Shown one piece after another: positions 1-7,879 of a stretch of 47,138 nt of DNA. The notes beneath the pieces were generated by a model. The model worked only from the letters and a program-made list of their open reading frames with translations. It ran no database searches and was not told the DNA's origin. The translations under genes and the position numbers were made by a program. The DNA is from Candidatus Cloacimonadota bacterium (lineage in GTDB: Bacteria > Cloacimonadota > Cloacimonadia > Cloacimonadales > Cloacimonadaceae): the NCBI GenBank assembly GCA_023228285.1, contig JALOBM010000012.1, forward strand, positions 1 to 47,138. Reading direction: 5' to 3'. Within the stretch, counting starts at the first letter, position 1; every line of letters begins with the position of its first letter.

Positions 1-312
1 ATTCACAGTGTTAACTTACGGATAAACTTATCGTTATTATGAATGGATATCCAGCTTTGCATAGGTTTCTTGTTACTCCGTGCATTCTTTGGGTTTTATA
101 GAGTGCCGAACCTGATATCATCGAGTTATCATCGAGTGAGCACCCGATTATAACGGCTTTATATCTGCTTCGGTACTGCTTGAACTACTGGGATTGATGG
201 ATGGAGACATCTTCCTACGCCCAATGCAACACAGATTGAGACAAATCACTGAAAAAACTTGACGAATAACCGCCCGGCTACATCGTGATTTTATCAAAAC
301 TAGGGATGATAA
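1..312. other. non-coding region upstream of the asparagine-synthase-like gene
   Basis: No convincing coding frame, tRNA or terminator is seen here. It holds one copy of the 76-bp dispersed repeat (109-184), listed separately, and a TTGACG hexamer at 259-264 that could be a -35 box for the gene starting at 313, although no good -10 box follows it. Confidence 0.6.
109..184 (+). repeat. 76-bp dispersed intergenic repeat, copy A
   Basis: Aligns without gaps to 33030-33105 (69 of 76 identical by eye) and to the reverse complement of 11445-11520 (62 of 76). The core is an imperfect inverted repeat: GTTATCATCGAGTG, two bases, then CACCCGATTATAAC. The motif ATCATCGAG occurs twice in tandem just before it, and the 3' part holds the near-invariant CTTTATATCTGC. 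It resembles a REP- or MITE-like element. All three copies are intergenic, and no coding capacity is seen. Confidence 0.8.
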
Positions 313-2004
313 ATGAGCTGGTTATACGGATACTATTTTAAAGAAGGCAAAACAGACCATGCGCCATTGAGGCCATATCTGCACTCATTTGAGTCGGCAA
401 AGTTGGGAGTGTACGCCGGAGGTAGTGGCAAGAGCCTGCTCTCGTTTCCTCATCCACATCATCCTGACGAAACCGTATTCATCCTGGGTGATCCCATTCT
501 GCGTATGGACACGGACTTTCGATATCCGGTATATGATGATTGGCAGAGACTGTTATCCAACGAAGAGCTATTGGGGTACATGGATGGGCACTGGTTGATT
601 CTGATAGCGGGAAATCAGGAGATACGTGCATATAACGACGCCCTCTGCAAACGCAGCTTATATCTTCATGAATCATCCGACCACTACTTTTTCTGTTCTG
701 ACATCTCGCTGTTGAAGGATGCCGGATTGGCCACACTGGATCCTGCCAAGTTTGGAGTGTATTGGCACACCCAGTTTCCACCCCATCTGCGTCGCTATGG
801 GCCTTCCAGACATTGTTGTTATAGCGATGTAGAGATGCTGTATCAGCGTGGAAGGCTGATTCTGGGCAGTAATGGGGCCAAGTTCAGTTTTCAGTCTTTC
901 AGTCCTACAGCCGAAGTCCAAGACCTGCACAAGCTCTTGGAAAACATGACGTTGTTGCCCCTCAGAGCGGGGAGGAAAGTGTGTTTGGGATTAAGCGGAG
1001 GTATGGATGCGCGCACCTTGCTTGCCATTATGTTGCATAGTAAACTCCCCTTTACCGCCGTTCACTTCGGTAAGGATGATGGCGCTGATTATTGTATTGC
1101 AAAGCGTATCACCGACGATTTTGGGATACCTTTCCGGTTTATTCCTGAGAGTTCTGTGGATACAGGGTGGGAATCCGCAGTTAAATACCTTTATGAACGG
1201 GGATTTGGATACAATCCGGCAAGCAGTTGCCTGATGCAGTATTTTCCCATTCTGGCAGAGGATTTCGATGTCTTTTTGGGGGGATACTACGGGGAGATGT
1301 TCCGCTGTCGCATGATGGCAGCACACTATTATAGTCTTTTTGAACTTCATGGCCCGGATTACCTTAATTTTGCCAAATATATGAATCTGAAACCCACTTG
1401 TTTTTTTGATCCCGAGATAAACTTGATCCTGCACAAAGGCTTCATCAATTCCCTCAAAGAAGTAGTAGCACAGATGCCATCGACGAAGGGCATGATTAAT
1501 CCACTATGGATGGATCTCCTATATGTGCGATATTCGCCGCGGAGCATCAACATGCCGGACTTATGCCAAATGGACGACATTATAAATGATCATATGCCTT
1601 ATCTGCAAGCCTCTTTACTCAATCAACACTGGCATTACGGCGCATTTGCCCAATTGGATGAGCAGCTTCACCGCAGGATGATCCGGATGCATCAACCGCT
1701 CTTGAGAAACTACCCGCTGGCTCTTGCAAGGCACAGTGCCCCATATATTTGGCGGCCTTATGCGGTGAAACTCATTGTATCCATGAAGGCAAGAAGAGAA
1801 AAGAATCCCCCGCCATCCCGTAATGATGTGTTTCTGAAAGCGCACAAAGAGCAGATTATGAATCTCAGGTATGATTCCAGAGTTGTGCAAGACTCCTGGC
1901 TGGATCATGCAAAAGTGGACAAAATCATTGATGAATACTACAAGGGTAACTCCTCATATATGAGCGCCCTGCTTGGTTTTGTAACTTACGTGTTGGGAAA
2001 GTAG
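313..2004 (+). CDS. asparagine-synthase-like (PP-loop) protein lacking the usual N-terminal Cys
   Basis: A 563-residue protein with the layout of class-II glutamine amidotransferase-type asparagine synthetases: a roughly 200-residue N-terminal region followed by an ATP-pyrophosphatase domain whose P-loop LGLSGGMD lies at 225-232. Such enzymes activate a carboxylate with ATP and transfer an amine. The family norm is Cys at position 2, which releases ammonia from glutamine, but this protein begins MSWLYGYY, so glutaminase activity is probably absent and ammonia or another amine may be used. The start is supported by AGGGAT about 7 nt upstream. It is convergent with the PAP2 gene, with only 2 nt between their stops. 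It stands alone, so a role in amino-acid supply, glycan modification or peptide tailoring cannot be decided. Confidence 0.8.
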   Translation: MSWLYGYYFKEGKTDHAPLRPYLHSFESAKLGVYAGGSGKSLLSFPHPHHPDETVFILGDPILRMDTDFRYPVYDDWQRLLSNEELLGYMDGHWLILIAGNQEIRAYNDALCKRSLYLHESSDHYFFCSDISLLKDAGLATLDPAKFGVYWHTQFPPHLRRYGPSRHCCYSDVEMLYQRGRLILGSNGAKFSFQSFSPTAEVQDLHKLLENMTLLPLRAGRKVCLGLSGGMDARTLLAIMLHSKLPFTAVHFGKDDGADYCIAKRITDDFGIPFRFIPESSVDTGWESAVKYLYERGFGYNPASSCLMQYFPILAEDFDVFLGGYYGEMFRCRMMAAHYYSLFELHGPDYLNFAKYMNLKPTCFFDPEINLILHKGFINSLKEVVAQMPSTKGMINPLWMDLLYVRYSPRSINMPDLCQMDDIINDHMPYLQASLLNQHWHYGAFAQLDEQLHRRMIRMHQPLLRNYPLALARHSAPYIWRPYAVKLIVSMKARREKNPPPSRNDVFLKAHKEQIMNLRYDSRVVQDSWLDHAKVDKIIDEYYKGNSSYMSALLGFVTYVLGK

Positions 2005-2006
2005 CG

Positions 2007-2789
2007 CTAATATTGAAAGTATAAGCTGATACCAGCCAAATCTGGATTAGGCAACACCTGCAGGCGCGGAGTGGAATCCAGCGTCAGTTTTGCGCTCACA
2101 TAACCGATCACGGCACCTGCAAATACATCGCTGGCCCAATGATTGTTGTCGTGTACTCTTGATATGGAAGTAAGAGCGGCTATGCCATAGGCTGCAGGTG
2201 GCACCCACTTGTTTTTCTGATACTGATCCGCCAGGATCGGAGCAAGGCTCCACACAATCGTTGAGTGTCCGGAAGGAAAACTGTCCCGCTTGCGGTCAAA
2301 GCCCTTGCCGGAGAAGAACTCTTTACCCTTGTCTGCGGAAGGTCGCGGTCTCTGCAAAAGTGTTTTCAGAGTGATAGTCACAGAATTTGCGAGGATGAAG
2401 CTCTTCAAAGATAAGAGTCCGGTGTCCATAGTTTTATCGGAATCCAGTATGTAGCCTCCCAAAACCGTTGCGCCTAAAACCGGGAGTACGTATTTACTCT
2501 CTCCGAATTGTTTTGCACTCGTCATCAGCGCATCGCTGAACTCACTGTGGTTGCGCTGGAAAAAGTCTCGAATGTCTTCATCTGCCAGATACAAGGCTCC
2601 TGTGGAAAACACCAGCGCTCCAGTGCGAAACCAATGTCCGCTGTTCCAGTTGAGGGGTGCTACGAGTGCCTTTCCTACGCTCTCAGGATAAGACTCTAAG
2701 TATCGGAGGGTATAGCTTTGCTGCTGCTCTGCACACAGGACAGAGGCAATAGTCATTACTATCAGTAGAAAGAAAAGACGCATCTTCAT
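2007..2789 (-). CDS. PAP2-family phosphatase, exported or membrane-associated
   Basis: A 260-residue phosphatidic-acid-phosphatase type 2 superfamily member. The three signature motifs are intact: KX6RP (K142 to P150), PSGH (172-175, acid/base His) and SRX5HX3D (S210 to D221, nucleophile His217). Known members dephosphorylate lipid phosphates such as undecaprenyl pyrophosphate, phosphatidylglycerol phosphate or lipid A. A hydrophobic N-terminus ending near VLCA (about residue 20) looks like a signal peptide, and the catalytic site would face the periplasm. The start is well supported by GGAGGTGA about 5 nt upstream. The substrate is not predictable; undecaprenyl-PP recycling is one reasonable guess. 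Confidence 0.88.
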   Translation of the reverse strand: MKMRLFFLLIVMTIASVLCAEQQQSYTLRYLESYPESVGKALVAPLNWNSGHWFRTGALVFSTGALYLADEDIRDFFQRNHSEFSDALMTSAKQFGESKYVLPVLGATVLGGYILDSDKTMDTGLLSLKSFILANSVTITLKTLLQRPRPSADKGKEFFSGKGFDRKRDSFPSGHSTIVWSLAPILADQYQKNKWVPPAAYGIAALTSISRVHDNNHWASDVFAGAVIGYVSAKLTLDSTPRLQVLPNPDLAGISLYFQY

Positions 2790-2862
2790 AGAATCACCTC
2801 CCGGATTTCCCTGTCATTCGTCAAGAATATTCTCGGGATCTATCATAAAGAAAGGGGGTATG

Positions 2863-2894
2863 TAAAATGCCACGGGAGGGGAACCCGTGGCATT
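2863..2894 (-). terminator. intrinsic terminator closing the sigma-factor operon
   Basis: A perfect 11-bp stem (2866-2876 paired with 2884-2894, AATGCCACGGG arm) with a 7-nt loop. On the minus strand the stem runs straight into TTTTAC. It lies about 30 nt beyond the stop of the Spy-like gene, and no plus-strand gene ends here. Confidence 0.8.
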
Positions 2895-2925
2895 AGTCTG
2901 TGTGTGTTGCTGAGGAGGGATACTG

Positions 2926-3501
2926 TTACTTTCTGTTCTTAAATTTTCTCTGTCCGTCGCAGTCATCGCAGTCGTTTTCACAGTCATGCTGTCTTTCGCC
3001 CATACCTGGTGCTCTGCGGTGCATCATTCTGCCGGAGAATCTGTTTCTGGAACTCATTTGAGGATGGAAGCCGTGCCCCATCATCATGGGCATGTGCTTC
3101 TGCATGATAGCTTTCTGTTCTTTGTTGAGTTCTTTCATATAATTTGACATCAGATCCACGCGAGCATTTTGCAATTGTAGTTCCTTGTCGCTAATCTGTT
3201 TATTCAGTTCCTTTACACGCTTCATGTTTTCAGCTTTCATGGCGGCGACAAGGTCCAGTCTCAGGTTGTTGATTTCGGCTCTCAGAGTGTTCTCTTGCTT
3301 CTGAAAGGCAGCTCTGCTCTCGGCGAACTTATTTAATTGAGCTTCATTGAGATTCAATTCTTGCATGCATGTTTGCCCGGGATCTGGCATTTGACACATC
3401 CCCATGGGATTGTTGTCGGTTGCGTTTCTAATGTCTCTCTGGGCGAGGAGGATGCCGGTGGCCATCACCAGGATCAAGCCTATAATCATTGTTTTCTTCA
3501 T
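2926..3501 (-). CDS. Spy/LTXXQ-like periplasmic chaperone, metal-binding tail
   Basis: A 191-residue exported helical protein of the Spy/CpxP/ZraP kind. After a signal peptide (about 1-20, ending in ILLAQ) come long amphipathic helices beginning LNLNEAQLNKF and rich in Glu, Lys and Gln. The C-terminal third is rich in Met and His and ends in a Cys/Asp cluster (CENDCDDCD), suggesting metal binding. The start at 3501 is preferred over an upstream in-frame ATG because AGGAG lies 9 nt before it and a signal peptide follows at once. Last gene of the sigma/anti-sigma operon; its 5' end overlaps the preceding gene by 74 nt. Probable role: envelope or metal stress protection. Confidence 0.72.
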   Translation of the reverse strand: MKKTMIIGLILVMATGILLAQRDIRNATDNNPMGMCQMPDPGQTCMQELNLNEAQLNKFAESRAAFQKQENTLRAEINNLRLDLVAAMKAENMKRVKELNKQISDKELQLQNARVDLMSNYMKELNKEQKAIMQKHMPMMMGHGFHPQMSSRNRFSGRMMHRRAPGMGERQHDCENDCDDCDGQRKFKNRK

Positions 3502-3952
3502 TTTTATTACTCCTGTTCGGTATGTTTCGGTATCGGTTAATTTTTGTTTCCAACATATCGGCACGGGAACCGAAATACTCTTCAGCTTCTTCCGCGCTCA
3601 TTTGTTTTCGAATGTCCAAAAGTCTGTAGCCAAGTTCCTTCTCGAGATAGGTCTGGGCTGTCAAAGAGGAATCAATAATCGCAGTAACGTCCATTTCCTC
3701 GTAGTTCGGGAGGGCAAGTGCGCGCATCAGATTCACTCTTTGGTCATCATAAGCTACGCGCAACCGCCTCAATTCAGGATCGCTACGGTCATTGCGAATG
3801 TGCTCGGGCAGGCGAACCCATTCATTGTGGGTGCTGTTATGGCGCATTGGGTGCGGGAAATGCAGTTGTATCCAGATAATGCTTCCTAAAAACCCCAGAT
3901 TGAAGGATAATGAGATAATAAGCAATATCGTAGTGATTCTTCTACTCATCAT
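3428..3952 (-). CDS. ZraP/CnrX-like periplasmic metal or stress sensor, membrane-anchored
   Basis: About 174 residues: a short cytoplasmic N-terminus, one membrane segment (about residues 8-28), then a periplasmic helical domain with the MSAEEAEEYF...INRYR pattern seen in 'periplasmic heavy-metal sensor' proteins. In known systems such proteins bind metal and control a neighbouring anti-sigma/sigma pair. The ATG (3952, or 3949 immediately after it) lies inside the 3' end of the anti-sigma gene, with GGAG just upstream. The last 25 or so residues are polar, rich in Arg, Pro and His, and encoded in the stretch that also encodes the signal peptide of the next gene, so they are probably an unconstrained tail. 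Confidence 0.68.
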   Translation of the reverse strand: MMSRRITTILLIISLSFNLGFLGSIIWIQLHFPHPMRHNSTHNEWVRLPEHIRNDRSDPELRRLRVAYDDQRVNLMRALALPNYEEMDVTAIIDSSLTAQTYLEKELGYRLLDIRKQMSAEEAEEYFGSRADMLETKINRYRNIPNRSNKNEENNDYRLDPGDGHRHPPRPERH

Positions 3953-4358
3953 GCATCTCCAAGAGGCTGTTTTCGCCAAAGATCAGTTGAGTGCTTTCTT
4001 CATCGGCATAATCAGAGAGGTATGCACTATCCTGAAAGCCCTTGAATCCGGCAAAGATGCCCATATAGAGGCTTAGTGCCACCACAAGGCCGGTGCTGGC
4101 AAAGCTGAATGCGGGTTTATATAGCCAGCTTTTGGGCTTTACCTCAGGTAGATTGTGCATAATGCGCTGATGCATCCAAGATGGATACTCACTCTGGATC
4201 GGGGCATTTAGCAGGCTCTGTATCTTTTGGTTCTGCTCCATGATATTTCTGCAGGAGGAACATTGCTGCAGATGCTGCTGCAATTTATCAGCACGAGGGA
4301 CGGGAAGCTCATTATCGAGCTTCAGGCTGATGTAGCGTTCAGCTTCGTTGCATCTCAT
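3942..4358 (-). CDS. zinc-finger anti-sigma factor
   Basis: A 138-residue protein with the ZAS/zf-HC2 motif: Cys3, then His29-X3-Cys33-X2-Cys36 (HLQQCSSC). One transmembrane helix follows at about 83-105, then a short C-terminal periplasmic region. Such proteins sequester the cognate ECF sigma at the inner membrane until an envelope signal releases it. It lies 63 nt downstream of the sigma gene. AAGGAGAG about 7 nt upstream fixes the start. The periplasmic part is only about 33 residues, so sensing probably depends on the ZraP- and Spy-like proteins encoded next. Confidence 0.85.
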   Translation of the reverse strand: MRCNEAERYISLKLDNELPVPRADKLQQHLQQCSSCRNIMEQNQKIQSLLNAPIQSEYPSWMHQRIMHNLPEVKPKSWLYKPAFSFASTGLVVALSLYMGIFAGFKGFQDSAYLSDYADEESTQLIFGENSLLEMHDE

Positions 4359-4421
4359 AGTTCTCTCCTTCTGTATTTTGGTACTTTTCGCTTTCTGCTC
4401 ATATTACTTAAAACTCCTTGT

Positions 4422-4898
4422 TTACCTGCATAATTTTTTACGCAGTATCCGCTTGGCCCGCACTAAGAGAGATTCCACTGCTTTCACGCTGATTCCCAGT
4501 TGGCCGGAGATCTCCTTGTAAGAGAGCTTTTCAAAGTATTGTAATTGGATTACTGCGGCCATGCGATGGGGCAATTCTCTCAGAGCATCGTGTAAGAATG
4601 TGTAGTCAGGCTCTGCGTGAGGGGTGGGTGTTTTTAGTACATTAACAAAGGACGATGGATCCACATTCACATAGCGGCTTCTTTGCTTCATGAAGGTCAT
4701 CGCCTTGTTGTGCGCTACTCGATATGTGTATGCAAGCGCGGTGGCTTCATCGATGCTTTCAAACTTGTTGTAAATGGCTATAAATACAGCCTGAACAAGG
4801 TCTTTGGCATCGTCTTCGCTTGCTGTAAGTCCCAAAAGATAGCGGAAAATCCGCTGCTCGTGGGCGCTGAGAAACTCCTCAAAACACTCTTTTTTCAT
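4422..4898 (-). CDS. ECF-type RNA polymerase sigma factor
   Basis: A 158-residue sigma-70 family protein. Region 2 covers about residues 12-75 (LVQAVFIAIYNKFESID, with the domain's DLVQ element), and region 4 lies at the C-terminus (ELPHRMAAVIQLQYFEKLSY, then ISGQLGISVKAVES helix-turn-helix). There is no region 3, as expected for ECF sigmas. The frame is open to 5033, but the start MKKECFEEF at 4898 is chosen because GGAAAG precedes it and region 2 begins directly after; the upstream 45 codons resemble no sigma domain. First gene of a four-gene operon with its anti-sigma, so it is likely autoregulated. No recognisable promoter was found upstream. Confidence 0.85.
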   Translation of the reverse strand: MKKECFEEFLSAHEQRIFRYLLGLTASEDDAKDLVQAVFIAIYNKFESIDEATALAYTYRVAHNKAMTFMKQRSRYVNVDPSSFVNVLKTPTPHAEPDYTFLHDALRELPHRMAAVIQLQYFEKLSYKEISGQLGISVKAVESLLVRAKRILRKKLCR

Positions 4899-5122
4899 AT
4901 TCTTTCCACTAAATATATTAAGCCTCTCCGCTCTTCCCGCAAACGAAAAGCGGAGATCAGGACTTGAAGATGAAGGGATCAGCAACTTGGACATCAGACT
5001 GTGGTATCCTGCATCATAAAAGCCATGTTTCATTAATGCTCAAGCACTTTTTACTTGACAGTATATTGCCACCATGTGAGAATGCAATAAGTTGAAGAAT
5101 ATTGTAGATATAGGAGATATAG
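4899..5122. other. divergent intergenic region between the sigma operon and the HEAT/greA operon
   Basis: It holds a short hairpin (CTCCGCT paired with AGCGGAG, about 4924-4954) in what would be the sigma mRNA leader, and on the plus strand TTGACA at 5055-5060 with GAGAAT 17 nt later, a weak candidate promoter for the gene at 5123. A clear AGGAG ribosome binding site precedes 5123. Confidence 0.4.
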
Positions 5123-5938
5123 ATGCTTACCATAGACTGGAAAGAAAGGCTGACACTGGACACGAAGGATTACTTGGAGAACAAGCTCCCAAATCGTGAT
5201 TATGATTTTGAGATAATCTTTATTGCCTACCCCGAACGCGTCAATGGTAAGATTCCCTCCGAAGTAATCAGTTTCATCAGCACTGTGATTGTGCAGCATC
5301 TCAAGCGCAAACACAAAGATTACATCCCCTTTTACAAACATTTATGGCAGAAAAAGGGAGATTATGGTAAGATCGCCTTTGCCACCATCATGGCAAAGCT
5401 AGCCCATAAAAGCCCGGACATTTACCTCCCGCTGATGGAAGAGATGATGCAAGAAGCCGATGCATCCCAGATCAACTCCTTGCTGGACAAAGTGATACTG
5501 CCGCTTTTACGCAAATACCCGGACAAGTATCTGCATAAGCTGTATGAATGGACTAAAAGCGACAATCCGGATCTCAGTAAAGCATCACTAAATCTGGCAA
5601 TAAAGCTGATCAAACGGCGTGAAGACCTGCTGGATCAGATCAGCAACCATCTGCAAAACCAATGGGTGTATCCCCTGGGCGATCTGCAGGGAATGCACGT
5701 TCAGTTCCTTAAAACCGTTGCCAAACTCTCCCCGGAGTCATATCTGGCGGTATGGAAAGAATTTGGCATCTCCAGAGATCCACAAATCGTAGAATTACTG
5801 TGCGCTTCGATCGATAATTATTTTATTGAATTAGAGGCCCCTGTGGATATATGGACCAAAAGCGGAAATGTCAGAGTAAAGAAAGCCGGTTTATCCGCCA
5901 AGAAGATGTTGAACAGAAAGAAAGGAGCCAAAGCCTAG
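5123..5938 (+). CDS. all-helical HEAT-repeat-like protein of unknown function
   Basis: A 271-residue, highly charged, entirely helical protein with no signal peptide or membrane segment. Repeating helix pairs (for example KIAFATIMAKLAHKSPDIYL, ASLNLAIKLIKRREDLLDQI, HVQFLKTVAKLSPESYLAVW) look like HEAT/ARM repeats, distantly recalling DNA-alkylation-repair AlkD-type solenoids. No catalytic motif was found, so a repair function is not claimed. The start is supported by AGGAG 7 nt upstream. Its TAG stop overlaps the GTG start of greA by 1 nt, so the two are probably translationally coupled. Confidence 0.7.
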   Translation: MLTIDWKERLTLDTKDYLENKLPNRDYDFEIIFIAYPERVNGKIPSEVISFISTVIVQHLKRKHKDYIPFYKHLWQKKGDYGKIAFATIMAKLAHKSPDIYLPLMEEMMQEADASQINSLLDKVILPLLRKYPDKYLHKLYEWTKSDNPDLSKASLNLAIKLIKRREDLLDQISNHLQNQWVYPLGDLQGMHVQFLKTVAKLSPESYLAVWKEFGISRDPQIVELLCASIDNYFIELEAPVDIWTKSGNVRVKKAGLSAKKMLNRKKGAKA

Positions 5939-6420
5939 TGGACCTCAGTGTTTTTATAACAGTCCAGGGAATGGAACGTCTGCAAAGACGCATAAATGAA
6001 TTAATGACTGAACGCCCAGAAGTAATCAGAGCAGTGGCTATCGCCCGAGAGTTTGGCGACCTCAGTGAGAATGCAGAGTATAAGGCAGCCAAAGAGCGAC
6101 AGCGGGCCATAGATTCCGAGATTGACTATCTACGGCGCAGAGCAGCTCAACTGAAGGTAGTGGATCCCTCCGGATTTCCCAAAGATGCCGTCCGCTTTGG
6201 CAGTAGCTGTCAAACCAGAGATGAAGACACCGCCAAAGAGATCAACTTCAAAGTGGTTGGTGCTGCAGAATTGAACTTTTATGAAGACGAAACCAGTATG
6301 CAGGTGGTTTCCGTAGTCTCTCCCATAGGCAAAGGCCTTTTGGGCAAGAAACCCGGTGACATTGCTCTGATCAAAGCCCCAATGGGAGAGCGCCGCATCC
6401 GAATCCTGAATATATTGTAA
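5938..6420 (+). CDS. greA: transcription elongation factor GreA
   Basis: About 160 residues, the usual GreA length. The N-terminal coiled coil contains the hallmark AIAREFGDLSENAEYKAAKE, which carries the acidic tip (Asp and Glu) that enters the RNA polymerase secondary channel to stimulate cleavage of backtracked transcripts. The C-terminal FKBP-like globular domain follows (VVSVVSPIGKGLLGKKPGD). The frame is open upstream to 5851, but a GTG at 5938 gives a start exactly matching the family N-terminus and overlaps the upstream stop (TAGTG), with AAAGGAG about 10 nt ahead. It belongs to the 5123-11422 operon. Confidence 0.93.
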   Translation: MDLSVFITVQGMERLQRRINELMTERPEVIRAVAIAREFGDLSENAEYKAAKERQRAIDSEIDYLRRRAAQLKVVDPSGFPKDAVRFGSSCQTRDEDTAKEINFKVVGAAELNFYEDETSMQVVSVVSPIGKGLLGKKPGDIALIKAPMGERRIRILNIL

Positions 6421-6441
6421 TAAATGATAACCGGAGAGAAA

Positions 6442-7854
6442 ATGAAGAAATCTCAAAAAAAAGACGAACTCAAATACGAACGGAAGAACTTCTGGAAAGA
6501 AGCTTCCAAAGAAGATCAAAAGGCAGCTATGGATTATGCCGTAGCTTACAAGCAGTTCTTGAACGAAGCAAAAACCGAGCGGGAAACCACTAAATGGATG
6601 GAAGCCCTGCTCAAAAAGCATAAATTTACGGATATCTATGGGAATAAGGGCGGCAACAAGGTCTATGGCATCTTTCGCGGGAAAACCATGGCTATAGCGA
6701 TCCTGGGCAGTGAACCCATTGCCAAAGGATTCAAGATGGTGGCATCCCATATCGACGCACCCAGAGTGGATCTGAAGCAAAATCCTCTGTATGAAGATAG
6801 TTCTTCCCAAATGGCTTGCATGCGTACCCACTATTACGGCGGCATCAAGAAATACCAATGGGTGTCCACACCTCTCGCTCTGCACGGCGTAGTGGTGAAA
6901 AACGATGGTACTATTCTGGATATCAGCCTGGGCGAGAAAGAAGATGAGCCAGTATTCATCATTCCAGATCTCCTACCCCACTTGGCCCGCAAGGAACAGT
7001 ATAGCAAGAACCTCAATGACGCTATCGACGCTTCTAAAATGAATCTTGTTTTTAGTGGCATGGTAGAGCCCAATAGCGAAGACAAGGAAGCTGTAAAAGC
7101 CTTTGCATTAAAGGTTTTGAACAGCATGTACGGCATTAAGGAAGAGGACTTTATCTCTGCCGAATTATACCTTGTTCCGGCAGTGAAATCCCGCGATTCG
7201 GGCATCGACAATTCCATGGTGGTAGGTTACGGCCAGGACGACCGGATTTGTGCCTACACCGCTCTCACAGCCCTACTGGATGTCAAAGACAAAAAGCCCA
7301 AACACACTCAAATAGTGTATTTCTCGGACAAGGAAGAAGTGGGAAGCCAGGGCGCCACCAGTGCTCATTCCATCTTCATCCAGGATTTCGTAAGCGATCT
7401 CATGGCATATAAGGGGGAAGACAACAGCAGTGTAAACTTACGCAAGGCTTTCATCAACGCCCAGATACTTAGTGCGGATGTTACTGCCGTGCTAGATCCA
7501 AATTATCCCAATGTCCACGAGAAACAGAATGCCATTTTGTTCAATCATGGCATCGGTATCTCAAAGTTCACCGGTAGTGGCGGAAAGTACTCCTGCAACG
7601 ATGCCAGTGCCGAATTTACCGCAAAAGTACTGAAGATATTCAATGAAGCCGGAGTTTACTGGCAGATGGGTGAATTGGGTAAAGTAGATGAAGGCGGTGG
7701 CGGCACCATAGCTTATATTCTGGCAAATCTTGGTGCCGAAGTAATCGATTGTGGAGTGGGCCTAATGGGTATGCACTCGTTATATGAGCTGTGCTCAAAA
7801 GCAGATTTATACTCTACTTACAATGGATACAAGGTCTTTTTGGAAAGTAGATAG
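6442..7854 (+). CDS. M18-family zinc aminopeptidase
   Basis: 470 residues, typical of M18 (aspartyl or type I) aminopeptidases. Visible family landmarks are the metal-binding HIDAPRVD (His about 103), THYYGGIKKYQW, GIDNSMVVGYGQDDR with a metal-binding Asp, SDKEEVGSQG with the catalytic Glu pair, and the C-terminal GVGLMGMHSLYE His ligand. These cytosolic dodecameric enzymes remove N-terminal residues from peptides, consistent with peptide catabolism. ATG at 6442 is chosen because GGAG lies 7 nt upstream; the upstream in-frame ATG (6424) has no ribosome binding site. It follows greA by 21 nt in the same operon. Confidence 0.92.
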   Translation: MKKSQKKDELKYERKNFWKEASKEDQKAAMDYAVAYKQFLNEAKTERETTKWMEALLKKHKFTDIYGNKGGNKVYGIFRGKTMAIAILGSEPIAKGFKMVASHIDAPRVDLKQNPLYEDSSSQMACMRTHYYGGIKKYQWVSTPLALHGVVVKNDGTILDISLGEKEDEPVFIIPDLLPHLARKEQYSKNLNDAIDASKMNLVFSGMVEPNSEDKEAVKAFALKVLNSMYGIKEEDFISAELYLVPAVKSRDSGIDNSMVVGYGQDDRICAYTALTALLDVKDKKPKHTQIVYFSDKEEVGSQGATSAHSIFIQDFVSDLMAYKGEDNSSVNLRKAFINAQILSADVTAVLDPNYPNVHEKQNAILFNHGIGISKFTGSGGKYSCNDASAEFTAKVLKIFNEAGVYWQMGELGKVDEGGGGTIAYILANLGAEVIDCGVGLMGMHSLYELCSKADLYSTYNGYKVFLESR

Positions 7855-7879
7855 TAAAGCATAATAAAGGAGTAAGACT

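Noticed and set aside
4899..5033. 45-codon N-terminal extension of the sigma factor
   Set aside because: It lacks sigma-like sequence and a ribosome binding site, while GGAAAG precedes the ATG at 4898.
6130..6885. 251-codon minus-strand frame opposite greA and the M18 peptidase
   Set aside because: The plus strand encodes two clear enzymes there with ribosome binding sites; the antisense translation resembles no family.
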